Shown here one piece after another: positions 60,255-64,000 of a stretch of DNA of 64,000 nt. The DNA is taken from NCBI RefSeq assembly GCF_014652515.1, contig NZ_BMYY01000003.1, positions 124,001 through 188,000 of the forward strand, read 5' to 3'. A program made the position numbers and the translations under genes. Source of the DNA: Bacterioplanes sanyensis. Lineage in GTDB: Bacteria; Pseudomonadota; Gammaproteobacteria; Pseudomonadales; Oceanobacteraceae. Below the pieces are notes generated by a model. That model saw only the letters and a program-made list of their open reading frames with translations, had not been told where the DNA came from and searched no databases. The stretch's first letter is position 1. Each line of letters opens with the position of its first letter.

Positions 60255-62198
60255 TTGGAAAGTGTACAGAAAAAACTATCCAGGGTTAGATCGCCAAGGG
60301 TCCACATCACTTACGATGTTGAAATCGGCAATGCCATTTTACAACGTGAGCTGCCGTTAATAGTGGGCATATTGGCCGATTTATCTGGCAAACCGACCGA
60401 GCCACTGCCACCACTGAAAGAGCGCGAGTTCGTCGAAGTGGATCGTGACAACTTTGATTCCGTTATGGAGGGCATCACACCGCGCCTGACCATGAAAATC
60501 AGCGATGTCCTGGCCAGTAAAAAAGACACCACCACCAACATTGAGTTGCTGTTTAAATCGATCGATGACTTTGGCCCGCTAGAGCTAGTGCAGCAAGTGC
60601 CGGCAACCGCCGCCATGTACGAAAGCCGCAGCCACCTGCGCGATTTTCTAGCCAAGCTTGACGGCAATGATGCATTAGACGACTTATTAACCCAGCTGTT
60701 AGCCGACGATGCTTTGCAAAAAGAAGTGAGCGGGGTGTACGAGGGAGCAGAGGACTTATCCGCCGTTGAGCCCAGCGAATTCATGACCAAACTGCTGGAA
60801 GAAGGTGGCATGGCGTTAGACGAATCACAACGCCCTTATGCCTTAACGCTGATCGGCCAGTTTGCCTTGGATATATTGTCCAAAAACAGTAAGCAAACCA
60901 GCGGTGATGCCGCCGATCGCATGAACGACCGCATCTCGGAAATCGATAACTTACTGACTCAGCAGATCAACTTGATTTTGCATGAACCGAGCTTCCAACA
61001 GCTCGAATCGTCTTGGCGTGGCTTGCACTACTTGGTCATGAACACCGAGACCAACACTCACCTGAAGCTGCGCTTACTCAATGTATCTAAGCGCGATTTG
61101 CTCAAAGACCTGCAAAAAGCCTCTGAATTTGACCAAAGCGCGCTGTTTAAAAAAGTATACGAAGATGAATTTGGCACCTACGGCGGTGATCCATTCAGTC
61201 TACTGCTGGGCGATTATGAATTTGGCCGCCATCCAGAAGACATCGAACTATTAGAAAAAATCTCCGGTGTCGCCGCCGCAGCGCATGCGCCTTTCATTGC
61301 CGCCGCCTACGCCAAACTGTTTGATATGCAGGATTATTTCCGCCTGTCACAGCCACGCGATTTATCGAAGATTTTCGAAAGCACAGAGCTGATCAAATGG
61401 CGCAGTTTCCGCGACAGTGAAGATTCACGCTACGTGAGCCTGACCTTACCGAAAGTGTTGCTGCGCCTACCGTATGGCCCAGAAACCGTGGTGGTGGATG
61501 GCTTTGACTTTAAAGAGGACGTCGATGGCACCGACGCTTCGCGCTATTTGTGGGGCAATCCAGCGTTTGTGCTGGGTCAACGCATTACCAATGCTTTTTC
61601 GAAATACGGCTGGTTGGCTGCGATTCGCGGCGTTGAGGGCGGCGGCTTGGTTGAAGGCTTACCTGCCCATACGTTTAAAACCGCCGCAGGCGATGTGCGT
61701 CTGACCTGCCCGACCCAAGTCGCCATTACTGACCGACGTGAAAAAGAGCTAAACGATTTAGGCTTTATGGCCATTTTGCACTGCAAGGGCACAGATAAAG
61801 CTGCTTTTTTTGGTGGCCAAACCACCAACAATCCGAAGAAATACAACACCGACGAGGCCAATGCCAACGCCCGCACCTCTGCCATGTTGCCTTATGTGCT
61901 GAATGCGTCGCGCTTTGCGCATTACATCAAGGTCATTATGCGCGACAAAATCGGTGCTTTTTTAACCAAAGACAATGTCGCCGATTTTTTAAACACTTGG
62001 ATCGCCAATTACGTGTTGATCGACGACGGTGCTGCCAGCGAGATCAAGGCGCGCTATCCGCTGCGCGAGGCGCGCATTGATGTCACCGACATTCCTGGCA
62101 AGCCCGGCGCTTATAAAGCCACGGTATTTCTCAAGCCACACTTCCAGTTGGAAGAGCTGTCCACCTCGATTCGTCTGGTAGCCGATATCCCTGGTTAA
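60255..62198 (+). CDS. Type VI sheath protein, natural TssB-TssC fusion
   Basis: One 647-residue chain covering both sheath subunits that are normally separate. Residues ~1-165 are TssB/VipA-like (NAILQRELPLIVGILADLSG, FVEVDRDNFDSVMEGITPRL, LLFKSIDDFGPLELVQQVP). Residues ~175-647 are TssC/VipB-like (INLILHEPSFQQLESSWRG, LLGDYEFGRHPEDIELLEKI, MAHAPFIAAA-type AAAHAPFIAAAYAKLFDMQD, RSFRDSEDSRYVSLTLPKVL). The summed length equals TssB plus TssC, so nothing large is lost. There is no stop or frameshift between them. The start is a TTG with GAGGGA seven bases upstream. In the assembled sheath the two proteins form a 1:1 protomer, so a fused protomer is sterically plausible. Confidence 0.93.
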   Translation: MESVQKKLSRVRSPRVHITYDVEIGNAILQRELPLIVGILADLSGKPTEPLPPLKEREFVEVDRDNFDSVMEGITPRLTMKISDVLASKKDTTTNIELLFKSIDDFGPLELVQQVPATAAMYESRSHLRDFLAKLDGNDALDDLLTQLLADDALQKEVSGVYEGAEDLSAVEPSEFMTKLLEEGGMALDESQRPYALTLIGQFALDILSKNSKQTSGDAADRMNDRISEIDNLLTQQINLILHEPSFQQLESSWRGLHYLVMNTETNTHLKLRLLNVSKRDLLKDLQKASEFDQSALFKKVYEDEFGTYGGDPFSLLLGDYEFGRHPEDIELLEKISGVAAAAHAPFIAAAYAKLFDMQDYFRLSQPRDLSKIFESTELIKWRSFRDSEDSRYVSLTLPKVLLRLPYGPETVVVDGFDFKEDVDGTDASRYLWGNPAFVLGQRITNAFSKYGWLAAIRGVEGGGLVEGLPAHTFKTAAGDVRLTCPTQVAITDRREKELNDLGFMAILHCKGTDKAAFFGGQTTNNPKKYNTDEANANARTSAMLPYVLNASRFAHYIKVIMRDKIGAFLTKDNVADFLNTWIANYVLIDDGAASEIKARYPLREARIDVTDIPGKPGAYKATVFLKPHFQLEELSTSIRLVADIPG

Positions 62199-62234
62199 TA
62201 AGAGAAATACAGACAACACTTTTTGGAGCAAAAC

Positions 62235-62843
62235 ATGGATCTTATTTTATTAGAACTCGGCGATGCCGCATTGACCAAACCCAAAGGCAGTGATGTGGCT
62301 GCCGGCGGCTCACTGATTGACGGTGCTGCTGACGGCGACAGCTGGGTAGATGTCACCAAAAACGCCGACAACTTAGGCTTTGATGCCAGTAAATGTGTCG
62401 AGCTGGTGTCGATCAATCAGGGCATTCAGCAGCAAGTCACCACCGATGTCAGCAACAGTGCGCGCACCTCTGGGCGGCCCATTATTTCTGACTTCACCTG
62501 TGTGAAATACGTCGATGTATCGTCGCCCAAACTTTATGAGTACTGCCTACGCGCCAAACTGCTGGATGAAAAAGGCTCGCCTTGTCGCATTCACATTTTG
62601 CGCAACTCAGGCGATCGCCTCAATATGCTGATGCAGTTTGAGCTGACCCAGGTATTGATCAGTGAAATTCAGTTCCAGTCCCATCCCAACGACATGGCGA
62701 CGGAGCAGTTCAAACTGAACTTTACCGAAATCTCTTGGGTGCACTGCTTGCAAGGTCCTGGCCTTAAAAACACAGGGCATGTGGCAACCGGCTGGAGCGT
62801 GGCGCGCAATCGCCCGATTGCTCCAGGCAGTTATACCTTGTAA
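62235..62843 (+). CDS. hcp: Type VI secretion tube protein Hcp (TssD)
   Basis: Hcp hexamers stack into the inner tube and carry effectors. The start is the ATG six bases behind GGAG, giving MDLILLELGDAALTKPKGSD and 202 residues, about 30-40 more than the common ~165. The extra part is near the N terminus (KGSDVAAGGSLIDGAADGDS). The core Hcp pattern is clear: ARTSGRPIISDFTCVKYVDV, SPKLYEYCLRAKLL, and MATEQFKLNFTEISWVH. It follows the sheath gene by 36 bases. Confidence 0.9.
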   Translation: MDLILLELGDAALTKPKGSDVAAGGSLIDGAADGDSWVDVTKNADNLGFDASKCVELVSINQGIQQQVTTDVSNSARTSGRPIISDFTCVKYVDVSSPKLYEYCLRAKLLDEKGSPCRIHILRNSGDRLNMLMQFELTQVLISEIQFQSHPNDMATEQFKLNFTEISWVHCLQGPGLKNTGHVATGWSVARNRPIAPGSYTL

Positions 62844-62860
62844 GGCAGGGAGGCCAGCAA

Positions 62861-63214
62861 ATGAACCGCACATTGCTCGAAAAGCTAGACAGCCGCTGCC
62901 ATCGCCAAACCTTGCAGCAGTCCGTGTGCCAGCAAGTGCAGCGCATTTTAGCGACCCGCAGTTATCGTCGCGCGGTGGACGGTGTCGGTTCATTTGTTGT
63001 CGCCTTTGGCATTCCTGAATTACTGGATCAATTTAAAGGCGACGACGACGCGCAACGCCGCTATCGGCAACGCATTCGCGAGCAAATATTGGCCTTAGAG
63101 CCAAGGCTAACCGATGTCGACGTCAAAGCCATTCACAGTGACGGCTCCCGCGCCCATTGCCAGTTGATATTGCATCTGGGGCAGGAGCAGGTCAGTGAAC
63201 ATTTTTATTTTTAA
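62861..63214 (+). CDS. tssE: Type VI baseplate protein TssE (gp25-like)
   Basis: TssE is the small gp25-like wedge subunit from which the sheath grows. The 117-residue product has the gp25 features YRRAVDGVGSFVVAFGIPEL, the basic helix RRYRQRIREQILALEPRL with the conserved E-P-R, and a C-terminal strand region. Four bases past an AGGGAGG-like site lies the upstream sequence; the ATG at 62,861 is the only good start. Between Hcp and TssF, as in many type VI clusters. Confidence 0.92.
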   Translation: MNRTLLEKLDSRCHRQTLQQSVCQQVQRILATRSYRRAVDGVGSFVVAFGIPELLDQFKGDDDAQRRYRQRIREQILALEPRLTDVDVKAIHSDGSRAHCQLILHLGQEQVSEHFYF

Positions 63215-63226
63215 CTCGGGGTCATC

Positions 63227-64000
63227 ATGAGTAGCGACATTCAGCCATTTCAACAAGAGCTGAACGCCCTGCGCGGATCGGTGGAGGCGTTTAGCAACGC
63301 TTACCCAAGCGTTGCCTCCGAACTGCGCCTCAGTGCCGGCCACTCGGCAGACCCGCATGTGGAGCAGCTACTGCAGTCATTTGCTTGGCTGACTGGCAGA
63401 CTGCGCTCAGACCTGGAGCGCAAACGCTACGAGACCGCCAATCATTTATTGCTCAGCCTGTACCCGAGTTTATTGCGTTCCATTCCATGCATGACGGTGA
63501 TGCAAGCCAACGTCATGGTCGACGGTGCTAGCTTTATCAACGGCTATAGCCTAGAAAAAGGGCGCACGTTTACCGCACTCAGCCAAGCTCGGCGCTTGGG
63601 CGATCAGGTTGAAAACAAGCAGGTGGAATGTCGCATGCAGTGCTGTTACGACACACCGCTGTGGCCATTTGAAATTCGTGACATCGCCACCAAGCCCAAA
63701 AACTTATTTCCGTTTCTGGATCATCGCGCTGATGTTCAGGGCGTGATGTCCATCCGCATTCAAAGTCAGGGCTCAGACCCGATTTACGAATACCCGCTGG
63801 AGCGATTGCGCTTCTTTATCGCCGCCAACGATTTGCGCGCGCCTTTGCACCAACTGCTGAGCCAACATTTTCGTGGCGCCGCACTCAAAGTCGGCGATCA
63901 ATACATAGAGCTGCCCGAAGCAAATATCGAATGGCTTGGCTTTGAGCCCGAACACAACGTACTGCCACAGCACACCGGCAGCCACGAGGGCTATCGGCTA
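63227..64000 (+). CDS. tssF: Type VI baseplate protein TssF (VasA/ImpG), N-terminal part
   Basis: Large baseplate wedge protein. The 258 codons visible run in frame to the window edge, about 40% of the expected ~600. They begin MSSDIQPFQQELNALRGSVE; the family-typical N-terminal part is seen at DPHVEQLLQSFAWLTGRLRS, then LLLSLYPSLLRSIPCMTVMQ, and IRDIATKPKNLFPFLD. It follows tssE by 12 bases. tssG and the rest of the cluster should lie just beyond the window. Confidence 0.92.
   Translation, partial: MSSDIQPFQQELNALRGSVEAFSNAYPSVASELRLSAGHSADPHVEQLLQSFAWLTGRLRSDLERKRYETANHLLLSLYPSLLRSIPCMTVMQANVMVDGASFINGYSLEKGRTFTALSQARRLGDQVENKQVECRMQCCYDTPLWPFEIRDIATKPKNLFPFLDHRADVQGVMSIRIQSQGSDPIYEYPLERLRFFIAANDLRAPLHQLLSQHFRGAALKVGDQYIELPEANIEWLGFEPEHNVLPQHTGSHEGYRL

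Overview
The window is a chromosomal segment of a gammaproteobacterium. Several gene orders match Pseudomonas and Oceanospirillales-like marine bacteria: ftsK-lolA-rarA-crcB-serS-cysG, tusDCBE, and gacA-uvrC-pgsA-tRNA(Gly,Cys,Leu). Together with the electron-transfer flavoprotein genes, the type II secretion genes and a glutathione reductase they suggest an aerobic, probably marine, Oceanospirillales-type organism. That placement is an inference; no rRNA or marker phylogeny is available here.

Layout. 1-17.2 kb is mostly core: DNA translocase FtsK (cut by the window edge), lipoprotein carrier LolA, RarA, fluoride channel CrcB, SerS and siroheme synthase CysG, then a chemoreceptor, the TusDCBE tRNA-thiolation relay, tRNA-Ser, a deacetylase-like enzyme, a Pat-type protein acetyltransferase, and the gacA-uvrC-pgsA-tRNA block. 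17.2-20.5 kb is a small mobile patch behind tRNA-Leu: an intact RAYT (REP-associated transposase), a 5'-truncated second copy, three copies of the RAYT tail, and an IS3-family fragment. 20.5-24.2 kb holds a lone BMP-type binding protein, a glutaminase, and a radical SAM/DUF1285 pair. 24.3-27.4 kb is a two-gene Alg44-like/Alg8-like unit, which looks like a c-di-GMP-controlled polysaccharide synthase without the other alginate genes.

27.4-31.3 kb carries ETF:ubiquinone oxidoreductase diverging from etfBA, with a PsrA-like operator at the etf-QO promoter. 31.4-40.4 kb is ugd followed by gspE-F-G-H-I-J-K-L-M, with no gspC or gspD. Glutathione reductase is followed by an accessory insertion: a KfrA-like DNA-binding coiled-coil protein, a perfect palindrome with 12-bp arms and a 6-bp centre (Xer/dif geometry), and a tyrosine recombinase. 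FadH comes next.

46.6-55.5 kb is accessory DNA of lower coding density: orphan genes, REP-like repeats, a broken third RAYT, a P-type ATPase, small membrane proteins, and a 264-bp MITE-like element. The MITE occurs twice in opposite orientation (42,991 and 53,075) plus one decayed copy. After RapA, the last 5.6 kb begins a type VI secretion locus: a sigma-54 activator without a receiver domain, a diverging sigma-54 promoter with candidate enhancer dyads, a small unknown protein, a natural TssB-TssC fusion, Hcp, TssE and the start of TssF.

The observations most worth following up are the TssB-TssC fusion with its sigma-54 control region, the KfrA-like/palindrome/recombinase module, and the stand-alone Alg44/Alg8-like synthase. 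All functional calls rest on motifs and gene order read by eye; no database search was run.
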